A stretch of DNA of 60,976 nt from Mucilaginibacter sp. GTDB taxonomy: Bacteria; Bacteroidota; Bacteroidia; Sphingobacteriales; Sphingobacteriaceae. The number at the start of each line of letters is the position of its first letter. Within the stretch, counting starts at the first letter, position 1. A model generated the notes under the pieces. That model worked only from the letters and a program-made list of their open reading frames with translations, was not told the origin of the DNA and did no database searches. Of the stretch, positions 47,723 to 56,848 are shown piece by piece. A program made the translations under genes and the position numbers. The DNA lies in contig JAUCSE010000044.1 in assembly GCA_030445275.1 (NCBI GenBank), positions 1 through 60,976 of the forward strand, read 5' to 3'.

Positions 47723-48571
47723 TTATTTGGTGTCAATATGATAATTTAATGATGCAGAAAGACTGCTTCCTGCGCCGGTATTTCTGCCTGTAATAAACGT
47801 TCCGCCGGTTAAAAACATAGAAACTTTTTTGCTGAAGGAATGCCCGTAGGCTACCGAAACCTGGTTAAAGGCAAAGTTTTTACTGGTGTTAGGGTTTGCC
47901 GAAAATGATTTGTTGCTACTCACCGCATAAAAACCACCTACACTCACTGATAACAGCTCCCGGAATTTTTTGTCAAGCGTTATACCATAAGTGGCATTGT
48001 ATCTGTCCTGGAAAACCGATTCATAGCCAAAATACTCACGAACCCCATTCTCCAGTACAAAATAACTGCTTTTGCCAAACAGGTGGCCGCTACCGGCAAA
48101 GGCCAGTCTGAGCTCCGTACCTTTTTGATTATAACCCATATTAGGATTGGTGTACATGGGTATAATAGCCGTGGCCTGCAGGCTGAAATAATATTTGTAC
48201 TTGATGTTGGTCAGGTAATACCTGATACCTACCTCGGCATCGCCGAAACCTGAATTCCTGGAAGTGCCATTGTTATCTTTATAGGTGTTATAGGCATAAG
48301 GCATCAAAGCCGATAAGGTAAAACGCTTACTGAGGCCATACTCCGCATATAAAGAGGTTCCAAAAGATGAAAATTGCCCGTTAGCAGGGAAAGAGCCCTT
48401 TACACTGTGTGAGTCCCATTGCTTATCGGCGAAAAAATAACTTACCGATGGTGATATGTTAAGCCTGCCCTGCCTAACCGGGAAACCACCGCCGGCATAA
48501 CTATTTTGTACTGCCATTGACATTACACATGCAAGAAACAGGTAATTGAATAAAGTATTTTTTATGATCAT
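47723..48571 (-). CDS. Outer-membrane beta-barrel protein
   Basis: A 282-residue protein with a signal peptide (FLACVMSMAVQNSYA) and alternating aromatic/hydrophobic strands throughout, ending in LNYHIDTK; examples are SSFGTSLYAEYGLSKRFTLS and FGDAEVGIRYYLTNIKYKYY. This pattern fits small outer-membrane barrels of the transporter-like (MetA-pathway of phenol degradation) type. It is the first gene of a pair with the esterase and may pass its substrate or product. The 276-base gap upstream shows only a decayed repeat near its right end (CCCTCTAAATCTCC). Confidence 0.7.
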   Translation of the reverse strand: MIIKNTLFNYLFLACVMSMAVQNSYAGGGFPVRQGRLNISPSVSYFFADKQWDSHSVKGSFPANGQFSSFGTSLYAEYGLSKRFTLSALMPYAYNTYKDNNGTSRNSGFGDAEVGIRYYLTNIKYKYYFSLQATAIIPMYTNPNMGYNQKGTELRLAFAGSGHLFGKSSYFVLENGVREYFGYESVFQDRYNATYGITLDKKFRELLSVSVGGFYAVSSNKSFSANPNTSKNFAFNQVSVAYGHSFSKKVSMFLTGGTFITGRNTGAGSSLSASLNYHIDTK

Positions 48572-48847
48572 AAGCGCCCTCTAAATCTCCTTTGCCAGTT
48601 GGCAGGGTGATTTTATTTAAAATTTTCATCTCCCTAATTCAAAGCCCTTCTACCAGTAGGTGAAGGAAGATTCGGAGGAGTTGATTACGCTGTATTCTAA
48701 TACCGTGCCGTAATCAGGATATGCGAAATTCTTTGGAAACTCAATGGTTTTGGAGCATGGGGTAGTTAAAATCTACCTCATGTGAGGAATTTGGTACACA
48801 CATAAATTCCTTATTACGCTTGCAAAAGAAAATGCAGATGACCACTT

Positions 48848-50071
48848 TTAAACAATGGATTTGGTATGCGTTGGTTTATACTTAACCAGAAAATCAGACC
48901 GGCGGATATAAAGATTAAGCGGTTCCTCGATCAGTTTAAACAGCGTTACAGAAAGAATATTCAGCAGGATAAAAGCATACAATAAGTTCAGGCTATCATA
49001 CTCAAAAGGCGAATGCCATGCTACCCCCCATTTGTCATATAATTCAAAAGCATAATCGTTCAGGCTTTCAAACCAGTTGTGCATCAGGTTATAGATCCAG
49101 CCCAGGTGTACCAGGTAAAATATGTACGAGCTTTTACCCAGCAGCTCAATAAAAGGCAATGCCAGGAATTTTTTAAATACTGTGGTTTCGGTCAGTATGC
49201 CGTAAAAGAAAAGAGCTACCGCAATACATAAAAAGTAATTATTAACGATGATACCCACCGGACTCTCCAATCCGGCGGCCCAGCCTTTAGGAATAGGCTG
49301 CAGCGCCATAACAAACACACATACAAATATCAGCGCAAAGCCGGTATAGGTAAAGTTGATCTTATTGCTGCGTTCCATACCTTTTTTAAGTACATAGCGG
49401 GCAAGTTGTATCCCCACAAAGAACTCAAAGCAACGCCCCAGGAAAGTAAACAGCAAAACAAAGGTAAAATTGCCGAAAAAGCCATACCAGTTTATATGAC
49501 TAAAAATAAGAAACAGCAAAATACCGGTACAGGTTATGATAGCCGGTTGTATATAAAATTTATTAAAACGCTTGGCTATCAGAAATATAACCGGTGCCGA
49601 AAAGTAAAAACATTCCTCTACCGTTAATGACCAACCCTGGGCTATACCAGTATCCCAAAATTGGTAAAAGAAACCGCGAACAAAGGTAACGTTCATCAGC
49701 ATTAAGACTACCGGGTGCTCATAGCCTTTGGTAATCATTTGATCTTTGGTAATAAAATAATAAACAAAGGCGGCTACGGTAAGCAGAAAGTACATGGGGT
49801 AAATACGGGCTACCCTGTTTTTCAAGTACTGTTTGAACCAGTTGATATTTAAACCATCAAAATTTTGGTAGTAACGAAAGGTGATCAAAAAACCCGAAAG
49901 CACAAAGAAAATACTTACCCCGATGTGGAACTCGCCCAAAAAACGTTGCACGATGTGAGGAAAACTCTCATCAAAAACATAAGCAAAATGAGAGATGAAC
50001 ACCAGGTAAGCAGCCATGGCGCGTACGCCGGTTAATGCAGGAATGTAATTTTGTTGTGCTCGTTGTGACAA
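48848..50071 (-). CDS. OafA/YrhL-type membrane acyltransferase
   Basis: Acyltransferase-3 family protein, 407 residues with about ten membrane segments. The catalytic-type His lies in YLVFISHFAYVFDE after the opening IPALTGVRAMAAY; FFVLSGFLITFRYYQ and NRVARIYPMYFLL are family motifs. It would move acetyl or succinyl groups across the membrane onto a glycan. The start appears to be TTG at 50071. It is not adjacent to the EPS genes, so its target is unknown. Confidence 0.88.
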   Translation of the reverse strand: MSQRAQQNYIPALTGVRAMAAYLVFISHFAYVFDESFPHIVQRFLGEFHIGVSIFFVLSGFLITFRYYQNFDGLNINWFKQYLKNRVARIYPMYFLLTVAAFVYYFITKDQMITKGYEHPVVLMLMNVTFVRGFFYQFWDTGIAQGWSLTVEECFYFSAPVIFLIAKRFNKFYIQPAIITCTGILLFLIFSHINWYGFFGNFTFVLLFTFLGRCFEFFVGIQLARYVLKKGMERSNKINFTYTGFALIFVCVFVMALQPIPKGWAAGLESPVGIIVNNYFLCIAVALFFYGILTETTVFKKFLALPFIELLGKSSYIFYLVHLGWIYNLMHNWFESLNDYAFELYDKWGVAWHSPFEYDSLNLLYAFILLNILSVTLFKLIEEPLNLYIRRSDFLVKYKPTHTKSIV

Positions 50072-50134
50072 AATGGGTATAAATTTAACTTATAGATCAA
50101 TATTTTATAACCAAGGGTTTACAAAACTGATACC

Positions 50135-50260
50135 AAACCTCACCCAACCCTCCCCTTTGGGGAGGGTTATTAAGAAACATAAAGTGGTGTTCCCTCAAAT
50201 GAAAAGTATAGAACCTGCAAAGCAAAGTCCTCTCCTTTGGAGAGGATTTAGGTGAGGTTT
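50135..50260. mobile_element. MITE-like inverted-repeat element
   Basis: The outer ends AAACCTCACC (50135-50144) and GGTGAGGTTT (50251-50260) are a perfect inverted repeat, and inner palindromes CCCTCCCCTTTGGGGAGGG and TCCTCTCCTTTGGAGAGGA follow the same theme. This is a recognisable class of Bacteroidota palindromic repeat with no coding capacity. The right end overlaps the 3' end of the radical SAM gene and supplies its stop codon. Confidence 0.75.
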
Positions 50261-51201
50261 GACCCCTGCACTACACCGCGGCTTAGTATCCTTTGATCTA
50301 TATAATATTGTATCTCTGACTTTTTGAGGCCCCAGTTAGGTGCTATCAGTAGCTCCCTATCGCTCAGGCCGAAGAGGCGCTGTATCACGATGTCGGGGCG
50401 CACACGGGGTAATAGTTCGCACAGGAAATCAGCATACTCATCAATGCTGAAAAGCTTAAATGGTTCGCGTTTGTATTTTACACCCATTACCGAACCCTCT
50501 ACAATATGCAGGTGGTGGAATTTCACAAATTTGATCTGCGGAAAGCGGTTGATCTCTTCGGCATAAGCCAGCATCATATCATGCGTTTCCCAGGGGAAGC
50601 CAAATATGGTATGCACGCAGATATCCAGCTTGCTGTTCTCCACCAGTTTCAGAGCTTTTATCAGCTCCTCATGGTTACAGCCACGATTGATCTGGTTCAG
50701 GGTATCATTGTAGATAGATTCCATGCCCATTTCCAGGTCCACATCAAAACGGTCGGTATAGCTCTCGAGCAGGGCTATCTTTTCCATATCGATACAATCC
50801 GGACGGGTACCCACGCTCAGGCCCACAATATCCTCGGTGCCATAGCTCAGCGCCTCGTCGTACATCATTTTGAGGTAATGCGCCGGGGCGTAGGTATTGG
50901 TATTGGGCTGAAAGTAGATAATGAATTTATCGGCCTTGTTGCCTTTACGGGCACGCTCCATGCCCTCCATCACCTGCTGACGCACCGTAGGCGCATTACG
51001 TGATACCGAAGGCGTAAACGAATCGACATTGCAATACGTGCAGCCGCCATAGCCCTTAGAGCCATCGCGATTGGGGCAGGTAAAGCCACCATCAACAATA
51101 ACCTTAAACACCCGCTGCCCTTTATATTTATCGCGCAGCCAGGGACCATAATTGTTATAGCCCTTTTCCCAGGTTGGTGTTGTTGATTCCGTTAATTGCA
51201 T
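50248..51201 (-). CDS. Radical SAM protein, YhcC/TIGR01212 type
   Basis: A 317-residue radical SAM protein with the cluster motif CPNRDGSKGYGGCTYCNVD, an unusually spaced C-x(11)-C-x2-C seen in the YhcC group. FIIYFQPNTNTYAP and VGLSVGTRPDCID are also typical. The function of YhcC is not well established (tRNA modification has been suggested). I choose the ATG at 51201 (MQLTESTTPTW); an upstream in-frame ATG would add fourteen residues unlike the family. Its last few codons and stop lie inside the MITE-like element, so the natural C-terminus may have been altered. Confidence 0.88.
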   Translation of the reverse strand: MQLTESTTPTWEKGYNNYGPWLRDKYKGQRVFKVIVDGGFTCPNRDGSKGYGGCTYCNVDSFTPSVSRNAPTVRQQVMEGMERARKGNKADKFIIYFQPNTNTYAPAHYLKMMYDEALSYGTEDIVGLSVGTRPDCIDMEKIALLESYTDRFDVDLEMGMESIYNDTLNQINRGCNHEELIKALKLVENSKLDICVHTIFGFPWETHDMMLAYAEEINRFPQIKFVKFHHLHIVEGSVMGVKYKREPFKLFSIDEYADFLCELLPRVRPDIVIQRLFGLSDRELLIAPNWGLKKSEIQYYIDQRILSRGVVQGSNLT

Positions 51202-51320
51202 GATGGCCGCAAAGATACGGTTTTTTTTGAGGTAGAAGCTCACTCACCCTGGCATCTCCGCCAGCCGGCGGATTGCCATCCCTCTTCGCCTGCGGCGGAA
51301 AGAGGCCGTTTAATAAAACG

Positions 51321-51422
51321 CGTCATTGCGAGGAACGAAGCAATCTCTACACAGGCAGATCAATCAGTGCTTTTTTATTTGCTCTGTATAGCATAGAGAT
51401 TGCTTCGTTCCTCGCAATGACG
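51321..51422. repeat. REP-like palindromic element, near-perfect copy
   Basis: The 28-base arms at 51321-51348 and 51395-51422 are exact inverted repeats (CGTCATTGCGAGGAACGAAG... and its complement), separated by about 46 bases. It belongs to the widespread 'CGTCATTGCGAGG' repeat type; other members lie at 40813-40897 and a half copy at 53078-53105. Confidence 0.88.
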
Positions 51423-51494
51423 GGAGTTTATGCTAGTACTCATCTTGCGGTAGCGAGGGCTTAAAATGGCTATGGCGATTACATCGCCCGATAG

Positions 51495-52940
51495 TTAAGC
51501 CACCTTCACAAATTTTATGTTTTTAGCTCCGAAGTTTGAAATTACGAATCCGATGACTTCCTTCTTTTCATTTTTCAAAAACTCCATTTCAAAAGAAAAG
51601 ATCTGTTCGCCTGAACCTGAAAATTTGTTTTCTCCAGTTTGGCTGAGCTCTACATCGCTCAACCGACTGTGGCACATGATGAGTTTATTGCCGAGGGTTT
51701 TAAAATGATAATTGGTGGCCAATTCATCATTATAATATTCGCCCTCAAATCCCTTTGAGTTAAGGCTATAGTTTACATTGGTTTTAGCGCTTTTATTTTC
51801 AGGAATTACGCTGCTTTCCTTTTTCTCCTGTAAAGCATCCTTCAAATAAAACCCGGCAATCTCAAGCCCTGATTTAAAAATTTCGTAGTGTTCATCATTA
51901 CTCAGCGTAATAATTGAAAAATGCTGATCAGGAAAGCGTGCTAAAAATGCCCGGAAACCCGCATCATGTCCACCGTGTTTAATTACATTGATGCCTCTGT
52001 AATTACGTAGCAGTTGTGCCTTAGCATGAAATAAGGTGTCGCCGTTAATAATGCTGAAGACAATCTTTTTACCATTATCTAAATAAGATGGCTGGTTAAA
52101 CTCCCGGATGAGTTTACTATTACCAATTATTGGTTTTTCGAAATTTAATACCCACTTACTTAAATCCTCAACCGTTGTCATTAAACCCGTAGCGCCAACG
52201 GTTGCAAAGTTTAATCTTTTATTGTAATAACTATTATTGACCATTTCATACGAGTCGGCTCTTCTTTTAACAATCCTTTGGTGATCGTCATAAAACTGAG
52301 TGCTTGTCATTCCCAACGGTTTAAAAATATTTTCGCTGGTGTATTCAGCAAACGTTTTTCCGGTTATGCGACGTACAATTTCGGCTAAAAGAGTGTAGCC
52401 TGTATTACTGTAGCTAAATGCACTGCCGGGTTTAAAGTTTGTGTTTTTCTGCTTCGTTACTACTTTTAATATTTGCTCTGTAGTAATCACATCATCCATG
52501 CGCCAACCGGCTAAAGTTAATATAGCCCACTGGTCTCTTAAGCCACTTGTATGTGCCAGTAGATGCCTGATTTTTATGGGCGTTCCGTAGTCAGGTAATT
52601 CGGGGATATATTTTCTGACATCGTCATCCAACGAAATTTTACCCTGGCTTTCTAAAAGATAAATGGCGAATGCGGTAAACTGTTTGGATACTGAAGCAAT
52701 GTGAAAAACGGTTTGTGGTGTTATGGGGATATCATTTTCAAGATTAGCCATCCCATACCCTTTTTTGAAAATAATTTGCCCGTCTTTTATAATTGCAACT
52801 GCTACGCCAGGAGTTTGCGAATTATATTTGGCGAATAAGGAATCAATCTGCTTTCCGGCTTTATCATTTGTTTGGGATAGTACATAGTTGCTCAACAGCA
52901 GGAAAAAAACAAATGAAATGAGGTATGATATTTTTGCCAT
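51495..52940 (-). CDS. Class C beta-lactamase-like serine hydrolase
   Basis: Serine hydrolase of the beta-lactamase/D-peptidase fold, 481 residues, with a signal peptide (LISFVFFLLLSNYVLS). The nucleophile motif is SVSK in HIASVSKQFTAFAIYLL; the Tyr motif is YSNTGY and the third motif is HGG in KHGGHDAGF. A C-terminal extension of about 120 residues after the hydrolase (EGEYYNDELATNYHF) looks like the lipocalin-like domain common in this group. It may act on peptidoglycan peptides or small esters; resistance to beta-lactams is not implied. Confidence 0.88.
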   Translation of the reverse strand: MAKISYLISFVFFLLLSNYVLSQTNDKAGKQIDSLFAKYNSQTPGVAVAIIKDGQIIFKKGYGMANLENDIPITPQTVFHIASVSKQFTAFAIYLLESQGKISLDDDVRKYIPELPDYGTPIKIRHLLAHTSGLRDQWAILTLAGWRMDDVITTEQILKVVTKQKNTNFKPGSAFSYSNTGYTLLAEIVRRITGKTFAEYTSENIFKPLGMTSTQFYDDHQRIVKRRADSYEMVNNSYYNKRLNFATVGATGLMTTVEDLSKWVLNFEKPIIGNSKLIREFNQPSYLDNGKKIVFSIINGDTLFHAKAQLLRNYRGINVIKHGGHDAGFRAFLARFPDQHFSIITLSNDEHYEIFKSGLEIAGFYLKDALQEKKESSVIPENKSAKTNVNYSLNSKGFEGEYYNDELATNYHFKTLGNKLIMCHSRLSDVELSQTGENKFSGSGEQIFSFEMEFLKNEKKEVIGFVISNFGAKNIKFVKVA

Positions 52941-53032
52941 TTATATGGTTTTAGGTCAATAAACTAAGGTAGGCAAAAGTCAATTTAAAATGCGACTTTA
53001 TATACTATAAAATAACCACTACTGGCGCAGAT

Positions 53033-53266
53033 ATGCCGGGTAAGGAACGGCGCAATGGTTACTTGTGCCAACCGCATAGAGATTGCTTCGTTCCTCGCAA
53101 TGACGGGCGTTTTATATGTTCCTACCGCCACATAGAAGAGGCAATTGCTGCAGAAAAATTAATTAAAGGAGGTAGTTGGGATTATAAAAGGCAACTCGTT
53201 AATTCTTTCAATCAAGACTGGGACGATCTTTATAGCTCATTGTTAGGAGAATCGAATAAAGCATAA
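53033..53266 (+). pseudogene. Truncated GIY-YIG endonuclease remnant with a REP insert
   Basis: Only the C-terminal third of a small GIY-YIG protein (UPF0213 type) is left: HIEEAIAAEKLIKGGSWDYK followed by RQLVNSFNQDWDDLYSSLLG. The GIY and YIG motifs and catalytic Arg are missing. Ahead of it, in the same open frame, QPHRDCFVPRNDG is the translation of the REP half element at 53078-53105. The gene was therefore broken by, or recombined with, the repeat, and the present open frame is probably not a functional protein. Confidence 0.7.
53078..53105. repeat. Half copy of the REP-like element
   Basis: AGAGATTGCTTCGTTCCTCG followed by CAATGACG equals the right arm of the element at 51395-51422 exactly. 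The left arm is not present nearby. It lies inside the GIY-YIG remnant. Confidence 0.85.
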
Positions 53267-53293
53267 CAGGCTTTACGCAACCTGTTATGCTTT
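53258..53293. terminator. Strong hairpin between convergent genes
   Basis: AAAGCATAACAGG (53258-53270) pairs exactly with CCTGTTATGCTTT (53281-53293) across a 10-base loop. It overlaps the stop of the GIY-YIG remnant and precedes the end of the GH76 gene, so it can terminate from both sides. Confidence 0.85.
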
Positions 53294-53300
53294 ATATATG

Positions 53301-54731
53301 TTATTGTATTTTAACTGATGACACCACATCATTAGCCGTAGGCGTGAGATTAGGAAAATGGGGCGTATCGGAGGTTAATTGCCAGGAGGTGCCCTGAAAA
53401 TTATCATCGCTATACATGGTTACTACCCATCCGTCAGGTATACTTGCCGAAGATGCCCAATCATCTACAAAGCCATAAGCTTTCAGCTGGGCTAAAGTGT
53501 AATTCCCTTTAGGTATGGGTTTAGTACTTGCTCCGCCATACATGGTATTGGCATAAAACGTTACTCCCGGCGGAAACAGGCAAACATTTTTAGGAAACAG
53601 CTGCAAAAAGGTCACCAGGCTACTGGCCTCGTATGATTGTATATAACCGGTTGGGCAGGTTACGGCGTAGTTACGGTAAGTAAGGTTACGGGCCCTGTCG
53701 CGGTTTAGCCAGCCGGTGGTTATATTACCTTTGATCCAGGTTAAATACTGACTTTGTCCGCCCTCATTAATCAGTTGCATCATATAATCGGCAAATATGG
53801 CTTTCATTACCCCTTGCTCGTTAAAGTCGCCTTCGGCAGGCAGGATGCCATCGGTACACAAATTGTTTTGTACATAGTCGGCATACCTTTTGGCATCATC
53901 CAGGTAAGCGGTATTGTGCGATTGTGTGTAAAGCGCATAGGCAGCGCCAATGGCCGTACCGGCATTATAGGTGTAAGCCTGCCCACCCGGAGGGTTGCTT
54001 CCGATTTTATTATCATAAACCTCGCCCGTGCTGGTATTGGTGAGGTTAGCCTTTGACCAGGCATAAATGGATTGCGCTTTGGTTAAATAAGCATTATCGT
54101 GGGTTATTTTATACAGGCGCATAGCTCCTATAACGGTAGGGAAGTTAATGCAGGAGTTTTTGCCGCTGTGGTTAAAATCCCAAAACATGCCGCCATCAAC
54201 CGGATCATAAGAGCCGGCCCAAACGCGGTCGAACCCTGCCTGGGCCTTTTGTAGGTAGGTGGCGTTTCCGGTGATCTGATTGGCGCGGGCCAGGGCCATT
54301 ACCCACCACATCATATCATCGTATATAAACCAGGTGGTGGTATTATTCCAGTTGTAGCCATCGTACTGATTAAAGCCACCCTGGTACATATCATTTACAC
54401 GGGCAAGCTGGGCCTGGCTTTTTGTCCGATTGTAAACATCCATGGCCATATCCCAGTAAATAGCCTGCGTCCATATGGCGGCTATACCATCCTTATTGGT
54501 GGTACTGTAATATAAATTAGTATTTGGATTGAAACAGGCCGTATTAAAGGCCGAATAAGCCAGATCGGCCAGGTTATCATTCGCTACAGACAAGGTACCG
54601 ATCTTGGACTGATCCTTGTTAACTGCATCGCTATTTATAGCCGTGGGAGTAATTTGTTTAGCTTTACTGCAACCCCAAAAAGCAAGGCATGCACCTAAAG
54701 CCAAAAAAATAAAGTTTTTTTGTACGCTCAT
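53301..54731 (-). CDS. GH76 alpha-mannanase with C-terminal crystallin-like domain
   Basis: Secreted lipoprotein of 476 residues (signal ending LAFWGCSKAK with Cys21). The GH76 (alpha/alpha)6 domain covers about residues 50-380; the paired catalytic aspartates of the family are seen in TTWFIYDDMMWWVMALARA, with further family motifs GGMFWDFNHSGKNSCINF and YTYNAGTAIGAAYALYTQ. It should cut alpha-1,6-mannan at the cell surface. The last ~90 residues (TFYANTMYGGASTKPIPKGN and TMYSDDNFQGTSWQL) look like a beta/gamma-crystallin domain, often calcium-binding, an unusual partner. No SusC/D pair is adjacent. Confidence 0.88.
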   Translation of the reverse strand: MSVQKNFIFLALGACLAFWGCSKAKQITPTAINSDAVNKDQSKIGTLSVANDNLADLAYSAFNTACFNPNTNLYYSTTNKDGIAAIWTQAIYWDMAMDVYNRTKSQAQLARVNDMYQGGFNQYDGYNWNNTTTWFIYDDMMWWVMALARANQITGNATYLQKAQAGFDRVWAGSYDPVDGGMFWDFNHSGKNSCINFPTVIGAMRLYKITHDNAYLTKAQSIYAWSKANLTNTSTGEVYDNKIGSNPPGGQAYTYNAGTAIGAAYALYTQSHNTAYLDDAKRYADYVQNNLCTDGILPAEGDFNEQGVMKAIFADYMMQLINEGGQSQYLTWIKGNITTGWLNRDRARNLTYRNYAVTCPTGYIQSYEASSLVTFLQLFPKNVCLFPPGVTFYANTMYGGASTKPIPKGNYTLAQLKAYGFVDDWASSASIPDGWVVTMYSDDNFQGTSWQLTSDTPHFPNLTPTANDVVSSVKIQ

Positions 54732-54912
54732 AAATTTAAGTATTAAGGTTTAACTATTGGTTATTATTATAAAACAATAATAAGGCAACCCATACTCAAA
54801 CAAAAATTAAACCCGATAAATAAATCGTTAACCCGTTTATTAACCAGAATTTTAACCCCCTCATTATGAAGCAGGTTTAGCTTTTTTTCACAGCGGTATA
54901 ATTGTTAACAGC

Positions 54913-54920
54913 TATGTTTG
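54913..54920 (+). promoter_or_regulatory. Candidate -7 box of the methyltransferase gene
   Basis: TATGTTTG matches TAnnTTTG exactly and lies 27 bases before the TTG start at 54948. A T-run (54882-54888) about 24 bases upstream is the only -33 candidate. Confidence 0.5.
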
Positions 54921-54947
54921 CATCATATTTAAAATCAATACATTCAA

Positions 54948-55853
54948 TTGACTAAAAAGGCCATTTTTGAAATACAGTCATACATCGGCGCAATAGAGCA
55001 AAATGCTTCACTTTATGATGAGAAAAATTTTGATGAGCGTATGGATGCTATTGACTTTATCGGGTTTCATATTATTGATCAGCTCGAAAACCTCCTGCAA
55101 AATACAGCACAACCCGATGAGCTGATATCGCTCAGATCCCGGGCCGAAAAAGTAAAGCATAAGCTGGAAGAAATTGATACTAACCTGTTTCAAAAACTTA
55201 GGGCAAATATCAGAACAGGGCGATATAAAGGAAAAGAATTCAAAAACCTGGTTAATGAATATGTTGATTTTAATATAAACAAACATCAGGAAGAAATTGG
55301 CTATGATAACCTTGATATATTTATCAATGGCTTATCTTCTTTGCCAATCATACCGGAGCAAACGAAAGACCTGGAACCGGAAATGGTATACTATCAAAAA
55401 ACGCCGGCCAGAATTGTTCTGGAACTTGTGGAGAAATGCCATTTCACGAAAGATGACGTTTTTTTTGATTTGGGCTCAGGCCTGGGCCAGGTAGCCATCC
55501 TGGTAAATCTTTTAGCCGGAATCATCGTTAAAGGTGTAGAGTTTGAACCCGCTTTTTGCGATTATGCTAAGGCTTGCGCCGCTGACCTTAATGTAGCTGA
55601 TGTGACCTTTATAAATATTGACGCACGGAAAGCAGACTATGCTGAAGGAACTATATTTTTTATGTTTACGCCCTTCAAAGGTGGAATAGTGCAGGAGGTT
55701 TTAGCGGTTTTGAGGAAAGAGTCACTACAACGAAAAATCAAGATCATTACTTACGGACCATGTACCCCCGAGGTAGCTTCACAAAACTGGCTTCATTTTG
55801 CATCCCCTAAAAATGATAGTATTTATAAGTTGAGTGTTTTCACCAGTTTATAA
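54948..55853 (+). CDS. SAM-dependent methyltransferase, DOT1-like fold
   Basis: A 301-residue protein with an N-terminal helical part (about 1-130) and a C-terminal methyltransferase domain: DDVFFDLGSGLGQVAILVNL (motif I), VKGVEFEPAFCDYAKACA (motif II) and FINIDARKADYAEGTIFFMF. The DLGSGLGQV and preceding helical layout recall the DOT1 histone-methylase family, found in a number of bacteria without known substrate. The start is TTG at 54948 with a TATGTTTG promoter box upstream. The substrate is unknown. Confidence 0.72.
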   Translation: MTKKAIFEIQSYIGAIEQNASLYDEKNFDERMDAIDFIGFHIIDQLENLLQNTAQPDELISLRSRAEKVKHKLEEIDTNLFQKLRANIRTGRYKGKEFKNLVNEYVDFNINKHQEEIGYDNLDIFINGLSSLPIIPEQTKDLEPEMVYYQKTPARIVLELVEKCHFTKDDVFFDLGSGLGQVAILVNLLAGIIVKGVEFEPAFCDYAKACAADLNVADVTFINIDARKADYAEGTIFFMFTPFKGGIVQEVLAVLRKESLQRKIKIITYGPCTPEVASQNWLHFASPKNDSIYKLSVFTSL

Positions 55854-55920
55854 GATGGAATGGGTATTTCCGGTTCCTGCTGTCGATGCTAATATAATTA
55901 GGTCAACTGATTCAAAGTTT

Positions 55921-56592
55921 TTAATTATATACATCAAACTCATTATACTCAGCGCTAATTTTGTTGAGTTTTCCACCTTTAAAAAACAAGTTAACTGTAT
56001 ATCTTCCTGTTTTTCCGGGTTTAACATCTACAAAAAAATAAAAGAGCCAATTGCCGGAGCTTGCCATATTCGGGGCAAATGCCTTATCCAGGGGCTTGTC
56101 GGGTAAAATGATCCGGTAGCTAGCCTGATATGCCGGCATTTGATAAATAGACTGTAGCTTAGCATAAAGTCCGCTTACAGGATCGTCTTTTTTTACGGCT
56201 ACATTATCGGGTACGTTCCGGGGCCATTTGGTAACTTCGGCGGTAGCAACTCCTCCCGTTTGGATCGAACTTATTTTATCCTCCCTAAACTGGAAAACAA
56301 CCTGATCACCGGTGCTGTTCGCAGTTTCAATACTGATGGCGTTATAAAATGCTAAACTATGCTCTATTTCTTCGAGTTTTGAAATGGGTTGCGGCTTAAC
56401 TACAGCAACATCAGGAATATTTTTTTCCTTGCCCAGTTGCTGAAGCTGGGCGTAAGTATCCGAATAGGAGCTTCCGATTTTAAGGTTCCATTTACTCCCT
56501 TTGGTAGTGGTTTCGGTTCGGGGAACATTGTTGTCCTTTTTGCATGAAAACAACAGAAAAACAGGTACGATTAGTAATAAGGCTTTTTTCAT
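55921..56592 (-). CDS. Hypothetical lipoprotein
   Basis: 223 residues with the signal and lipobox LLIVPVFLLFSCKKDNN. A region from about residue 33 (KWNLKIGSSYSDTYAQLQQL) to 120 and the final AEYNEFDVYN have no motif I recognise. It is a single gene convergent with the methyltransferase and divergent from the M57 gene. Confidence 0.75.
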   Translation of the reverse strand: MKKALLLIVPVFLLFSCKKDNNVPRTETTTKGSKWNLKIGSSYSDTYAQLQQLGKEKNIPDVAVVKPQPISKLEEIEHSLAFYNAISIETANSTGDQVVFQFREDKISSIQTGGVATAEVTKWPRNVPDNVAVKKDDPVSGLYAKLQSIYQMPAYQASYRIILPDKPLDKAFAPNMASSGNWLFYFFVDVKPGKTGRYTVNLFFKGGKLNKISAEYNEFDVYN

Positions 56593-56848
56593 TTCAGGAT
56601 TAATGAATGGTTAATATGGATATTACGTACTTAGGAGTGAATACGCTACAGTTGGGTAACTCTTCTGGCGCACGGGTTAGCCATTAACCTAAGTCTCCAT
56701 TCTTTGAATTTATCCTGCAATTATTAATATGAATAAATTATTTTTTGATATTATAAATATTATTAATTTAGCTTACAATCAATAATTATTAAACCTGTCT
56801 TATCACTTAAATTAACCTTATTACTTAACTCAACCTTATTATTTTATC

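Noticed and set aside
47896..48111. Plus-strand open frames inside the outer-membrane barrel and esterase genes
   Set aside because: Antisense shadows of genes with clear family motifs.
51273..51464. Open frames running through the REP element near 51321
   Set aside because: They translate the palindrome itself (for example HCEERSNL), a well-known artefact of this repeat.
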